A stretch of 64,000 bases of DNA from Flavobacterium sp. NRK F7 (GCF_024054195.1 NZ_JAMXLB010000001.1:2849845-2913844); one strand, 5' to 3'. Positions 17,707 through 27,193 are shown, numbered from the stretch's first letter. The notes: generated from the sequence alone by a model not told the origin. A program made the numbers and translations.

Positions 17707-20178
17707 ATGAGGTATTTTCTCCCAATACTACTGGCATTAGTAACCTTTCAAACTAATGCACAAGAACTTACTATTGATTATAACAGGTTAAATGAAAAAG
17801 TAATAGCGCTTATTAATGAACACAGAAATCAACTCCAACTTTCTGAATTAAAAAAAGATGCTATTTTATTTAAAGCTGCCAAAGACCAAAGTCTTTATAT
17901 GTTGGAAAATAAAATCCTTACACATGAACAAAACAATAAAAACAAACAATTTCCAAAAGACAGAGTTTTATTTTATGAAGGCAACATGTTCCAATTTTTT
18001 GGGGAAAATGTTTTATTTACAACTGTAGAACCCAAAAAATACAGTACATCTGAAACCGATGCACTTGCCAAAAAACTTTTCTTACAATGGAAGCATTCGC
18101 CCCCACATTATAAAAATATAATCCATACTAATTATGATTTTACGGATTTGGCTTTTTCATATGATAAAAAGTTAAAACGATTGTATGCTACGAATGTATT
18201 TGGAACCAAAGGAATTATCATTCCAAATCAACTCTCAGAAAATGCTTTTGGAATACAGGAAAAAAGTAGTTTGTGTAAGAAAGTAAAATTTAGTGACAAA
18301 ATACATTTAGGAAATGGCTTACAAATTGAAGGTAATGAAGTGATTTTGTATTATTATGATTTAGAAAAGTTCAAAACCATTTTAAATGAACCTAGCGATG
18401 CCATTGCAATCGATTTTATTGATCTAGAACAATTTCAATGTGGTCAAAAAAACCAGTTCGATGTTTCATCCATTTATGATGGTACGCTTTCAAAACCTAT
18501 TTATAGAAAAGAGCTCCTAGAAAACAATCGTGCTGAAAATAAGTTGAAATTAATTACTAAAGTAGGTGAAGTACCTCCGCATTTAATAGGCAAACAACTT
18601 GCTTTAAGTATGGTTTTTGTTTTAAATAATTGTGCTTGTGAGTATTTTTCACCTGTAAATGTAGAAACAAAATCCTTACAATTATTACCGGTAGCACCCA
18701 TTTTGGAACTACCTAAAAACACTATTTTATCTAATAAAGGTATTATTAAAACCGACGAACATCAATTTGCATTTGGGCGAAATGAAATCATTGAAAAGTT
18801 AGAAAAATCAAAAAGTGCGTTGTACCAAGAAAACGATTTGGCTTTAGAGGGTTTTGATTTTGATATTTTTTATGATACCCTTCCAGAAAGAACTCCAGAA
18901 GTTGACTCAGTTCCAAAAGAAGCTTATGATACACTCATTGGTGAACAGGTTCCATATGAAGAAATTATTGAAGAAATACCTTTTGAAATTCTAAATACAA
19001 CGATACATTCTTCACAAATTTATAGTTTCAGTTCCATAGAAGGGAATGAAGCCGCCAATATTAAATTGCATCAAGATAGAGCCAAAGCGATTGAAAAATA
19101 TGGAAAAGATAAATTAAACATTACAATTCCACCTAATAAAGTAGTAGCTGAAGAAAATTGGGAAACCTGTTACATTCAGTTAGAAATGGAAAACTTATCC
19201 CGTTTAGCACAAGAATCAAAACAAGAAATTAGAAAATACATCAATTTAAATAAAAATAAATGGGAAGCTTATTTAGATCAGCAACGGGTATCTAAACTCA
19301 TTGCTAACTATTATGGTGAAATTAAACCTAAAAACCCCAATCATCCTCAATACTTAGAATTCCTCTATCAGGTAAATCTTCGCACGGGTGTTTATGAAAA
19401 AAACAATAACAAAACCAATTTAGCTTTAGCCAAAATTGCTAAATTAGAGTATGACACCACCATTTTTGAAGAACCCGTTTTTCAAGAAATAATGACTAAT
19501 GCTAACTTAGTTCAAAATGCCACTGCAGTTCTTATTCAAAATTATAGCTATGATTATTTCAACACCACACGCTTTTTAAAATATTGGTTTACAAAATATG
19601 ACACTTTATCACAAAATGCACAATTCAATTTACTTATTTTATATTGTGTAACAAATGAAAAATTATTAAACTCATGGGATATTGCAACCAGTAAATTAGC
19701 CAATGTAACCAAACCTAAAACCCTAGAAAATCAGTTCGATTTTTTTAAAACGACTCTTAATCTGATTGCTAATTACCACTATGTTTCTTTATACTACTGC
19801 AATCATAATAACGATTACGATGGTATTAATTTTTATTTTGAAAAAGTATATTATAGCTTTAAAAATAGCATTCGAACCTCAAAAGACCGCGTAAATTTAG
19901 CCCTTTTTTTAAACGACTGGAGTTCATACACAACAACCATTACTCTTTTGAAAGAAGAAATGAAAAAACCTACCTTTAGTAAAGAAGAAGCATTGATACT
20001 CGCACAAACCTATCCAATGCTAGTAGAAGATAACGGACAAACTGATCCTGATTTAGACTATATCTTAAAAAAAGTATATAAATTAAACAAAAAAGAATGG
20101 TGCGAGTGGCAAAATGACAACAGTAACCTTTTAAGAAACAATACTATAAAAACAGAATATTGCAAAATATGCCAATAA
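17707..20178 (+). CDS. Secreted CAP-domain protein with ~650-residue C-terminal extension
   Basis: 823 residues. A signal peptide and a CAP domain (residues about 20-165) share with 17116-17625 the HEQ, GENVL.TTVEPK and WKHSPPHYKNII segments. The extension contains cysteines near residues 190-315 and a segment SFSSIEGNEAANIKLHQDRAKAI that faintly recalls OmpA-type peptidoglycan-binding domains. An alpha-helical tail of about 300 residues resembles helical repeats. The function is unknown; an envelope role is suggested only by the signal peptide and CAP domain. Confidence 0.8.
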   Translation: MRYFLPILLALVTFQTNAQELTIDYNRLNEKVIALINEHRNQLQLSELKKDAILFKAAKDQSLYMLENKILTHEQNNKNKQFPKDRVLFYEGNMFQFFGENVLFTTVEPKKYSTSETDALAKKLFLQWKHSPPHYKNIIHTNYDFTDLAFSYDKKLKRLYATNVFGTKGIIIPNQLSENAFGIQEKSSLCKKVKFSDKIHLGNGLQIEGNEVILYYYDLEKFKTILNEPSDAIAIDFIDLEQFQCGQKNQFDVSSIYDGTLSKPIYRKELLENNRAENKLKLITKVGEVPPHLIGKQLALSMVFVLNNCACEYFSPVNVETKSLQLLPVAPILELPKNTILSNKGIIKTDEHQFAFGRNEIIEKLEKSKSALYQENDLALEGFDFDIFYDTLPERTPEVDSVPKEAYDTLIGEQVPYEEIIEEIPFEILNTTIHSSQIYSFSSIEGNEAANIKLHQDRAKAIEKYGKDKLNITIPPNKVVAEENWETCYIQLEMENLSRLAQESKQEIRKYINLNKNKWEAYLDQQRVSKLIANYYGEIKPKNPNHPQYLEFLYQVNLRTGVYEKNNNKTNLALAKIAKLEYDTTIFEEPVFQEIMTNANLVQNATAVLIQNYSYDYFNTTRFLKYWFTKYDTLSQNAQFNLLILYCVTNEKLLNSWDIATSKLANVTKPKTLENQFDFFKTTLNLIANYHYVSLYYCNHNNDYDGINFYFEKVYYSFKNSIRTSKDRVNLALFLNDWSSYTTTITLLKEEMKKPTFSKEEALILAQTYPMLVEDNGQTDPDLDYILKKVYKLNKKEWCEWQNDNSNLLRNNTIKTEYCKICQ

Positions 20179-20200
20179 AGTTAATTCCCAAAATAATTAA

Positions 20201-20291
20201 GGCGTTCCCACAAGGGGCGGGCTTTTCGTTACAATCTTTTTTAAAAGTGAAGCACTTTAAAAAAGGATTTTCACTGCAATCCCTAACGCAA
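20201..20291. repeat. Intergenic palindromic element (single copy here)
   Basis: A GC-richer block bounded by GCGTT (20202-20206) and AACGC (20285-20289). It contains an internal stem of 16 bp with two mismatches (20234-20249 with 20253-20268, 3-nt loop). Similar blocks with a central run of T/A are, from memory, frequent between genes in flavobacterial genomes. It covers most of the 148-nt gap before the cupin gene. Confidence 0.6.
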
Positions 20292-20326
20292 ACATACAAT
20301 AAGTACAACCTCTTAAATTCATACAC

Positions 20327-20686
20327 TTGAAAAACCTAGCACAATCTTTTGAAACCATAACACACTATTTCTCTCCAAAAGTCATTACTGAAGTAAACGA
20401 CCAATATGTAAAAATTGCCAAAATAAAAGGAGAAGATATCCCTTGGCACAACCATGAAAACGAAGACGAACTCTTTTACATTATTGAAGGCAGTCTACTC
20501 ATGGAAATTGAAAACGAACCTAGTTTTACCATGCAAAAAGACGATCTATTTGTGGTAAAAAAAGGGATCAATCATAGAGTTTCTGCTGTGGAAGAATGCA
20601 AAATTATGCTTATCGAAACCAAAACTACGTTGCATACTGGAAACGTACAAGCAGCTGTTACTAAAAGTATAGAAGAACAGTTATAA
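20327..20686 (+). CDS. Cupin-domain protein, TTG start
   Basis: 119 residues. A single cupin barrel has metal-site motifs HNHENEDELFYIIEGSLLMEIE and HRVSAVEECKIMLIE. The only start after the upstream in-frame stop at 20300 is TTG at 20327; the next Met lies inside the barrel. The substrate is unknown and could be a small molecule or sugar. It ends at a good terminator and stands alone. Confidence 0.85.
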   Translation: MKNLAQSFETITHYFSPKVITEVNDQYVKIAKIKGEDIPWHNHENEDELFYIIEGSLLMEIENEPSFTMQKDDLFVVKKGINHRVSAVEECKIMLIETKTTLHTGNVQAAVTKSIEEQL

Positions 20687-20689
20687 TAC

Positions 20690-20724
20690 AAAAGCCTAAC
20701 TTTTAAATAGCGTTAGGCTTTTGT
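20690..20724. terminator. Bidirectional terminator, cupin / ABC exporter
   Basis: AAAAGCCTAAC/GTTAGGCTTTT stem with an 11-nt loop lying between convergent genes. Confidence 0.85.
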
Positions 20725-20745
20725 GTTTAATTCTGTATGTTATCA

Positions 20746-22533
20746 TTAATATTCACTAAATTGTAACGTACTTAAATTCTTATACATCCCATTTTCAATT
20801 TCTAGTAACTCTTTATGGGTTCCTTTTTCTACAATTCTTCCTTCATTCAATACTAAAATAGCATCTGCACTTCGTATCGTAGACAATCGATGCGCAATGA
20901 TAATGCTGGTTCGTCCTTTCATCAAATTTTCTAAAGCTTCTTGTACCAGTTTTTCGCTTTCACTGTCTAAAGAAGAAGTAGCTTCGTCTAAAATTAATAT
21001 ACTTGGATTTTTCAGTAAAGCTCTTGCAATAGCAATACGTTGTCTTTGTCCACCAGACAATTTAATACCGCGTTCCCCAACTAAAGTATCAAACTTTTCA
21101 GGAAAACCGTTTACAAAATCATAGGCATTGGCTTGTTTTGCAGCCGTGATAATTTCTTCTTCTGTAGCATTGGGTTTACCATACGCAATATTTTCTCGAA
21201 TGCTTCCTCCAAAAAGAATCACATCTTGGGGTACGATACTCATATTGCCTCGAAGAGTTTCTAAATCATAATCGTTGATATTCTTATCATCTATTAAAAT
21301 TTCTCCCTTATCAATAGTATAAAAACGAAGTAAAAGCGAGGAAATAGTCGATTTTCCTGCACCACTTGGTCCTACAAGAGCAATTTTTTGACCTTGTTGC
21401 GCGGTAAAGGTAACCTCTTTTAAAACTTCTATTTCTGGACGTGATGGATACGAAAAACCTACGTTTTTAAAGCTTACATTTCCTTTTATCTTTTGAGTCG
21501 AATCATTTTGAGTCGCTTTTATCTTTTCTGGTACTTCGTCTAACAATTCGAAAACGCGTTCGGTGGCACCCACTGCTTTTTGAATTTGTGCATACAATTC
21601 GGCTATCCCTCCAAAGGAAGCTCCTATAAATGCCGAATACAAGACGAAAGAAATTAAGTCTCCCACTTCTTTTATTTCTCCATTAATACACAAAGTTACT
21701 CCATACCAAACCACGGCTACAATAGCCCCAAACAAACAAAAAATAATAAAAGAAGCAAAATAACCACGGTAGATTCCTCCTTTGATGGCCAATTTTACAA
21801 CCTCGTTAATTTTCCTTTTGTAACGCGCAATTTCGTACCATTCGTTTGCAAACGCTTTCACATTAGAAATCCCTTGCATGGTTTCTTCTACAATCACCTG
21901 ACTTTCCGCTACTTGATCTTGTACACTTTTAGAAAACTTACGGATTAAGCGACCAAAAATAACAGCGGCAACGGCTACAATTGGAACAATGCAAAGCATC
22001 ATTAAGGTCAGATTTAAACTGATAGTCAATAGGAAAATAATACCCCCAATGATTAAAATAAACTGTCGTAAGAACTCAGCAATGGTTGTGGTTAAAGTAT
22101 CTTGAATTTGGGTAATATCCGAACTGATGCGACTATTTAACTCTCCTACTCTTTTTTGAGAGAAAAACGTCATGGGTAACTTGACCAAATTGGTATACAA
22201 AGCTACACGAATATTCGCCAAGGTATTCTCCGTAAAATTGATGAATAAGGACAATCTGAAAAAGGAAAAGAAGGATTGCAAAAACAAAATCACCATCAAA
22301 CCTAGAGCGATATTTTGAGCTTGTACTAAATCTTTATTGGCCACACAATTAACCAACATACCTAATAACATTGGGAAAGCCAAAGCCGTTCCACCTGTTA
22401 ACAATAAAAAAAGCAAACCAAGATAAAACTTCCATTTATGATGAGTTGCATATTTAAAAATTTGAAGTGCTTTGCTTAAAGTGGTAGCATTTAATTTTGA
22501 TTTGGGTAAATCATTCTCTTGAAATCGTGCCAT
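20746..22533 (-). CDS. ABC exporter, fused permease and ATPase (MsbA-like)
   Basis: 595 residues. Six membrane segments lie in the first ~330 residues, then an ATPase with GPSGAGKST (Walker A), LSGGQRQRIAIARAL (signature), ILILDEATSSLD (Walker B) and the H-loop AHRLSTI. Lipids or a drug-like substrate are typical of homodimeric exporters of this type. No accessory gene nearby narrows the substrate. Confidence 0.92.
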   Translation of the reverse strand: MARFQENDLPKSKLNATTLSKALQIFKYATHHKWKFYLGLLFLLLTGGTALAFPMLLGMLVNCVANKDLVQAQNIALGLMVILFLQSFFSFFRLSLFINFTENTLANIRVALYTNLVKLPMTFFSQKRVGELNSRISSDITQIQDTLTTTIAEFLRQFILIIGGIIFLLTISLNLTLMMLCIVPIVAVAAVIFGRLIRKFSKSVQDQVAESQVIVEETMQGISNVKAFANEWYEIARYKRKINEVVKLAIKGGIYRGYFASFIIFCLFGAIVAVVWYGVTLCINGEIKEVGDLISFVLYSAFIGASFGGIAELYAQIQKAVGATERVFELLDEVPEKIKATQNDSTQKIKGNVSFKNVGFSYPSRPEIEVLKEVTFTAQQGQKIALVGPSGAGKSTISSLLLRFYTIDKGEILIDDKNINDYDLETLRGNMSIVPQDVILFGGSIRENIAYGKPNATEEEIITAAKQANAYDFVNGFPEKFDTLVGERGIKLSGGQRQRIAIARALLKNPSILILDEATSSLDSESEKLVQEALENLMKGRTSIIIAHRLSTIRSADAILVLNEGRIVEKGTHKELLEIENGMYKNLSTLQFSEY

Positions 22534-22606
22534 TTCTTTTTTTAATTTTAATTCCTTTGGAAAGTAGAAACAATTGTTTTGTTATAATAAAAGTTGGTAA
22601 GGTTGA

Positions 22607-23125
22607 TTAAATTCCTTTCATTTTTAAATCTGTAGTAACTTCTTGAACCCCATGATACTTTTTACCAAATTGCACCTGAATAGTATAGTCAATGTGGTAC
22701 AAAGGTAAAACTTCATCTACCTTTTTTTTCTTCATTTCTGCAATTTTAAATTGGTTACGATGGTTGTTCAAAGCACCAAATGCTAATCCTAGAGGAATTA
22801 ATCCGATAGCCATAATAATAAAAGGAGTCGTTGAAACTACACCTTTATCATAGGCATAAGTTCCTAATAAATAACCACCAACAAGTAAACCTAAAGCAAT
22901 GCCTAAAAAAACGACAAAATAAATATACGTTACCGCTTTTTCATTTTTAATCTTTTGGTATTTTATATTAACTTCTTTTAGTTTTGACTCTAATTTATCA
23001 TGAAAATCAATCTTGCTACAATTCTTAGTAAATTCAGGTTTCTTATCCGTTAAACCACAAGTAGAACCATTAATTAAATCTATTTTTTGGTGATTACATA
23101 AATCGCAATGTCTAGTTATGTTCAT
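22607..23125 (-). CDS. Two-TM protein with N-terminal cysteine cluster
   Basis: 172 residues from the ATG at 23125. The first ~40 residues carry CDLCNHQ, STCGL and KNCSKID, a CxxC..C..C pattern that may bind zinc. A coiled-coil stretch and two membrane segments follow. A GTG start at 23173 would overlap the transcription start predicted from the -7 element at 23176-23183, so the inner ATG is preferred. Function unknown. Confidence 0.65.
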   Translation of the reverse strand: MNITRHCDLCNHQKIDLINGSTCGLTDKKPEFTKNCSKIDFHDKLESKLKEVNIKYQKIKNEKAVTYIYFVVFLGIALGLLVGGYLLGTYAYDKGVVSTTPFIIMAIGLIPLGLAFGALNNHRNQFKIAEMKKKKVDEVLPLYHIDYTIQVQFGKKYHGVQEVTTDLKMKGI

Positions 23126-23175
23126 TACTTTAACTTTAAAATCTTTAATTGAATACCGTTCGTTTTCTACCACTT

Positions 23176-23183
23176 CAAATATA
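23176..23183 (-). promoter_or_regulatory. -7 element for the cysteine-cluster gene
   Basis: TATATTTG on the minus strand fits TAnnTTTG and places the transcript start at about 23169. Confidence 0.45.
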
Positions 23184-23211
23184 AAGCTAAAAATAACATT
23201 AGCACCCTTTC

Positions 23212-23247
23212 AAAAAAAGAAAACTTCCCGAAAAACGAGAAGTTTTT
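23212..23247 (-). terminator. Terminator of guaB
   Basis: On the minus strand, AAACTTC/GAAGTTT with extra CG pairs is followed by CTTTTTTTG. It lies downstream of the degenerate repeat that follows guaB. Confidence 0.6.
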
Positions 23248-23301
23248 TAATATATTTATACTAAATAAGCAAAAGCTAATTCTTCAACTTACAGACTCGA
23301 G

Positions 23302-23355
23302 GCTTTTAACTTTTGACTTTAAACTTTTGACTTTAGACTTTTGACTTTTGACTTA
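23302..23355. repeat. Degenerate CTTTTGACTT repeat after guaB
   Basis: At least five imperfect copies of a ~10-nt unit (ACTTTTGACTTT and variants) run up to the guaB stop codon. The slippage-prone AT-rich unit is consistent with tandem expansion. Confidence 0.7.
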
Positions 23356-23356
23356 A

Positions 23357-24829
23357 TTATCTTGAATAATTTGGTGCTTCTTTAGTAATGGTTACATTGT
23401 GTGGATGACTTTCCCCTATTCCACTGGTTGTAATTCTCACAAAACGCCCCGATTCTTGTAAAGTAGCCACATCTTTTGCACCACAATAGCCCATTCCAGC
23501 ACGTAAACCACCAATAAATTGTTGCATGCTTTCATTTAATTCTCCTTTATAAGGAACGCGACCCACAATTCCTTCCGGAACTAATTTTTTAACATCGTCT
23601 TCTACATCTTGGAAATAACGGTCTTTCGAGCCTTCTTGCATGGCTTCTACCGAACCCATTCCTCTATACGATTTGAATTTTCTTCCTTCGAAAATGATAG
23701 TTTCACCTGGAGATTCTTTGGTACCTGCTAATAAAGAACCAAGCATTACGCAATCTGCTCCTGCTGCTATGGCTTTAGGAATATCTCCCGTATAACGAAT
23801 ACCACCATCTGCAATTACAGGAACTCCACTGCCTTTAATGGCTGCGGCCACTTCTAAAACTGCTGAAAATTGGGGAAACCCAACACCCGCTACTACACGA
23901 GTGGTACAAATAGAACCTGGACCAATACCCACTTTAACACCATCTGCTCCATTATCTACTAAATACTGAGCGGCTTCTGGTGTGGCTATATTTCCAACCA
24001 CTACATCCAATTCTGGAAAAGCAGCTTTGACTTGTTTTAAAACATCAACCACGCCTTTAGTATGACCGTGAGCCGTATCAATAATAACAGCATCAACTCC
24101 AGCTTGTACTAAAGCGCTCGCTCTTTGCACCGCATCAGCAGTAACTCCTAAAGCAGCAGCCACACGCAAACGTCCATAAGTATCTTTGTTTGCAATCGGT
24201 TTTTGAGTCAATTTAGTAATATCTCTAAAGGTAATTAAACCCGCTAATTTATTGCCTTCTGATACTACTAATAGTTTTTCAATTTTATGATCTTGTAAAA
24301 TTTCTTCAGCTTGTTGTAACGTGGTACCTACTTGAGCAGTTACTAGATTTTCTGAAGTCATCACCTCAGTAATAGGACGTTCGTTTTTCTTTTCGAAACG
24401 CAAATCTCTATTGGTTACAATTCCTTTTAAAGTTAAGGTATCATCTACCACAGGGATTCCGCCAATACCATGCTCTTTCATGGCTCTTTTAGCATCTCCA
24501 ACAGTAGCGGTTAAAGGCAAGGTAACAGGGTCGATAATCATGCCCGATTCGGCACGCTTTACTTTTCTTACCTCAGCCGCTTGCTGCTCGATAGTCATGT
24601 TTTTATGTAAAACTCCTATTCCACCTTCTTGCGCCATAGCAATTGCCATTGCACTTTCGGTTACGGTATCCATCGCTGCAGATACAATAGGAACGTTTAA
24701 TGTAATGTTTCTAGAAAATTTTGTTTGAATACTTACTTCACGTGGAAGAACTTGGGAATAGTTTGGAATGAGTAAAACATCATCGTATGTAAGACCTTCT
24801 CCGATGATTTTAGTTGTGTGTGCTTTCAT
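23357..24829 (-). CDS. guaB: Inosine-5'-monophosphate dehydrogenase
   Basis: 490 residues from the MKAHTTK start. [14 protein letters not shown] opens the barrel. Two CBS domains lie at about residues 100-220. The catalytic loop [17 protein letters not shown] contains the active-site Cys, and the flap region [10 protein letters not shown] is present. It oxidises IMP to XMP in GTP synthesis. An upstream ATG at 24853 abuts the -7 element at 24855-24862, so the inner start is chosen. Confidence 0.96.
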   Translation of the reverse strand: MKAHTTKIIGEGLTYDDVLLIPNYSQVLPREVSIQTKFSRNITLNVPIVSAAMDTVTESAMAIAMAQEGGIGVLHKNMTIEQQAAEVRKVKRAESGMIIDPVTLPLTATVGDAKRAMKEHGIGGIPVVDDTLTLKGIVTNRDLRFEKKNERPITEVMTSENLVTAQVGTTLQQAEEILQDHKIEKLLVVSEGNKLAGLITFRDITKLTQKPIANKDTYGRLRVAAALGVTADAVQRASALVQAGVDAVIIDTAHGHTKGVVDVLKQVKAAFPELDVVVGNIATPEAAQYLVDNGADGVKVGIGPGSICTTRVVAGVGFPQFSAVLEVAAAIKGSGVPVIADGGIRYTGDIPKAIAAGADCVMLGSLLAGTKESPGETIIFEGRKFKSYRGMGSVEAMQEGSKDRYFQDVEDDVKKLVPEGIVGRVPYKGELNESMQQFIGGLRAGMGYCGAKDVATLQESGRFVRITTSGIGESHPHNVTITKEAPNYSR

Positions 24830-24854
24830 CTTGCAATTTAGATTAAATTGCAAG

Positions 24855-24862
24855 CAAATATA
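24855..24862 (-). promoter_or_regulatory. -7 element of guaB
   Basis: TATATTTG on the minus strand fits TAnnTTTG, 25 nt before the chosen guaB ATG. Confidence 0.55.
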
Positions 24863-24970
24863 GGAAAAATTTAGAAGTTAGAAAGGAGAAAAGTGAAGTT
24901 TTTTTATACTTCGTTTTCAGTTGGTCATACGCTCACGCAACAGTAAATCTTTCAAAATGTCCCAATAACT

Positions 24971-25086
24971 TAAAATTTTATAGCACCAACTTAAAATTTT
25001 AGGTCCTTGAGTTAAAGTTTTATATACTTAACTTAAAATTTTATGTTACCCAACCTAAAATTTTAAGGTCTCAAGGTAAAATTTGA
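24971..25086. repeat. Palindrome array 1: six TAAAATTTTA boxes at 21-22 nt spacing
   Basis: Boxes start at 24971, 24992, 25013 (one change), 25034, 25056 and 25077 (last base pair lost). Steps are 21, 21, 21, 22 and 21 nt, two DNA turns, so all boxes face the same side of the helix. It lies 108 nt upstream of the guaB promoter. The rest of the 24863-25172 gap shows no gene. Confidence 0.85.
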
Positions 25087-25172
25087 AGTAATAGCATTCA
25101 AAACTTTTGAATTTGTTGTGCTAGAACATTGGATAAAGATCTTATTTATAGAAAACGGATTGTAGTTAGCCT

Positions 25173-25635
25173 TTATTTAATTTTTGTAAAGATTTTGCCT
25201 TTCCAGAACATACTCTTAGAAGGTTTTTCGTCATGATTAAACTGCATTTCAAAATCTGCTTTTATTATTTCTTTTCGAAACATTTTTTTATCTATTTTCA
25301 TATTACCTTTATTACAAGCATAGGTTTTTTTTTGTTCCTGTAATACTGTTTAATTCAATTCTTGGTTGACAAATCTTATCCTGAACGATATAAAAATGCA
25401 ACGTAGAATGAGTAGCCTCATTGGGAAGCGTATAACATACAATAGAATCTTTACTCAACCGTTTCGCAAAAATTTCTGTACAGCCAGCAAATTCATAACA
25501 CCAAGCTTCACATTACATAGACTGTTTTTTAGAAAATGAAAAATCACCAGTTACCTCATCTTCCCATTGTATATTTATATCGTTGAAAAAAAGAAATATA
25601 GCTAAAACGGAAATCAATATAAAAATGTGTTTCAT
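25173..25635 (-). pseudogene. Broken small signal-peptide/membrane-anchored protein
   Basis: Read from ATG at 25635 the frame gives MKHIFILISVLAIFLFF.., hits an in-frame TAA at 25513-25515 after about 40 codons, then stays open in the same frame (CEAWCYEFAGCTEIFAKRL..). At a run of nine A (minus strand, 25325-25333) the frame breaks. Deleting one A restores reading through TYACNKGNMKIDKK.. to a TAA at 25173. One nonsense and one frameshift mutation in a ~150-residue cysteine-containing exported protein explain the data. No family is recognised. Confidence 0.7.
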
Positions 25636-25681
25636 AGGTATTTAATTGAATAATTAGTGTTCGTCAAGATTAGTAATGAAA

Positions 25682-26005
25682 TTAAAATGAATCCTTATTT
25701 TTCTTTGCTCTATAGGCTCTAATCCATTGTTGTATTCCAATGGTAATTACTAATACTCCCAAAATAAAAATACCAAAAAACACCAAAGCAGCTTGTGGCA
25801 TTCCACAATGAATAGCTTGTTTCTCTGCATCGATAGCAATAAGTTGTATGCCTATAAAAATAAATACTACCTCTAGAATTATAGTAAAAGTAGCTATCCT
25901 ATCTAAATGCCAACGGGTTTTATTCAAAAGAGATCGTGTACCCAAAATAATTTGGAAAACCAAAGGACTTAAGATTAATAAAAGAGAAAAGGCAAATGGG
26001 TTCAT
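25682..26005 (-). CDS. Small three-TM membrane protein
   Basis: 107 residues with three hydrophobic segments and a basic C terminus (YRAKKNKDSF). Not recognised. It lies between the pseudogene and another small membrane protein on the same strand, 46 nt from the former. Confidence 0.6.
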   Translation of the reverse strand: MNPFAFSLLLILSPLVFQIILGTRSLLNKTRWHLDRIATFTIILEVVFIFIGIQLIAIDAEKQAIHCGMPQAALVFFGIFILGVLVITIGIQQWIRAYRAKKNKDSF

Positions 26006-26044
26006 AATTTAAGTGAAATTTTATCGAAACATTAAATTTATACT

Positions 26045-26440
26045 TTAGTTTGCCTTTTTCAAAACCCGTGCTAACATAAATTTCATTCCTTTTAGTAGAA
26101 AATAAGAGAAATAACATATAATTATTGTTGCAACATGATATGTCAGACCATAATAGTCAGCACTCAAGAAAATAAAATAGCAAACTAGACCAAAAATTAG
26201 GGCTGTCACAAAACCTAATAAGCTTTGTTTTAAATATTCTTTTACACTCTGATTTTTCTTAATTGTCATTAAAAAAAAGAAGACAGTGTTTAGAATAATT
26301 ATAGATTCAAAACGTGTAAAATAGCCATTATCCTTTCCATAATAGAAACTCATATTATGTGTTCTAATACCGTTGTCAATATATGCAATGATAATAGTTG
26401 TTAAAATTAAGTATAGAATTGCAATAATAATTCTTGTCAT
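26045..26440 (-). CDS. Small four-TM membrane protein
   Basis: 131 residues from ATG at 26440 (MTRIIIAILYLIL). A TTG 15 nt upstream would reach the left edge of palindrome A and is less likely. There are four hydrophobic segments and a basic tail. No family recognised. It sits immediately left of the cassette array and has the same orientation as the cassette genes, but only its 5' side touches a palindrome. Confidence 0.6.
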   Translation of the reverse strand: MTRIIIAILYLILTTIIIAYIDNGIRTHNMSFYYGKDNGYFTRFESIIILNTVFFFLMTIKKNQSVKEYLKQSLLGFVTALIFGLVCYFIFLSADYYGLTYHVATIIICYFSYFLLKGMKFMLARVLKKAN

Positions 26441-26452
26441 TTTAAATTGATT

Positions 26453-26586
26453 CAAGGTGTTGTGCTTGATGAGATTGCAAATTTCGGAACTGATTATTTT
26501 CTGTTAAAGATAAAATTTCTTGCGAAATGTAAACGTGAATTTACTACAAAATTCGCAATCTTGCCAAACGCTTGTTAGCGGTTGCC
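26453..26586. repeat. Palindromic element A (left end of array)
   Basis: Inner stem: AGATTGC at 26472-26478 and GCAATCT at 26555-26561, extended with mismatches. The right arm GTTAGCGGTTGCC (26574-26586) pairs with the arm of element B across the next gene. The left terminus reads CAA instead of AAC, so the outer left arm is degenerate. The interior (~118 nt) is nearly identical to element C. Confidence 0.75.
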
Positions 26587-26593
26587 AATTTTA

Positions 26594-27193
26594 TTAATCA
26601 ATTCCATTTGTTAATAATAAGTAGCCATTATTTTTTGTCAATATAATTGTTGCAGTATCGTTTCCATAATCACCTTCAAAATATTTAAGTTCCTCATCTT
26701 TTGAATATATTTCAACTGCATTTTTCAAAAAGTTAGGTTCAACGTAAAATAATTTCCAATTACTATATAAAGAAAGATATGAAGTTAGATTTTCAACTAT
26801 TGTTTTAGCTTTTTCTTTCTCGATTTCCTTTGAATAAAAACTGTTAAATCGTCCCTTTGTTGTATCTCCAGTGAGCATTGCAGTGAGATATTCATTTTTT
26901 GTATTCTCAATTTCTTTTATTTCTAATTCAATTTTGTTTTTAAGTATACTTCCCTTTCGTATTTTATAAGTTTTAGTTTTATAGTCAAAATCATGCATGT
27001 TGAACCATTCTCTTTCTATGTCTTGGTTAGAAATTTGTCTAATGAACGAGTCTGAGCGAATGAAGTTTAATAAATCTGTTTTGATATTATCAGTTTTTAT
27101 TTCAAATTCCAATAAAAACGTATTGCTGTTTAAAACAGAGTCTACTGAATCTAAAAATGTTTTAATTGGTTTCTGTGATATATCTAATTCCAT
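26594..27193 (-). CDS. Cassette gene 1: unknown ~199-residue soluble protein
   Basis: The ATG at 27193 (MELDISQKPIKTF) is chosen because the longer frame to 27274 reads through palindrome B. Lysine- and glutamate-rich, no signal peptide or membrane segment, no recognised domain. Bounded by GTTAGCGG arms at 26574 and 27210-27218. Confidence 0.6.
   Translation of the reverse strand: MELDISQKPIKTFLDSVDSVLNSNTFLLEFEIKTDNIKTDLLNFIRSDSFIRQISNQDIEREWFNMHDFDYKTKTYKIRKGSILKNKIELEIKEIENTKNEYLTAMLTGDTTKGRFNSFYSKEIEKEKAKTIVENLTSYLSLYSNWKLFYVEPNFLKNAVEIYSKDEELKYFEGDYGNDTATIILTKNNGYLLLTNGID

Noticed and set aside
20144-20326. 60-residue minus-strand ORF over the palindromic block
   Set aside because: It is created by the palindrome and overlaps the end of the CAP gene.
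24971-25086. CRISPR array
   Set aside because: Repeats are 10-bp palindromes with ~11-nt links, too short for CRISPR, and links in the second array alternate instead of being unique. No cas genes are present.
25646-26458. A ninth cassette left of element A using TTGAAT at 25646 as partner arm
   Set aside because: The match to the degenerate left edge of A is only about six bases, and there is no palindrome left of 25646.
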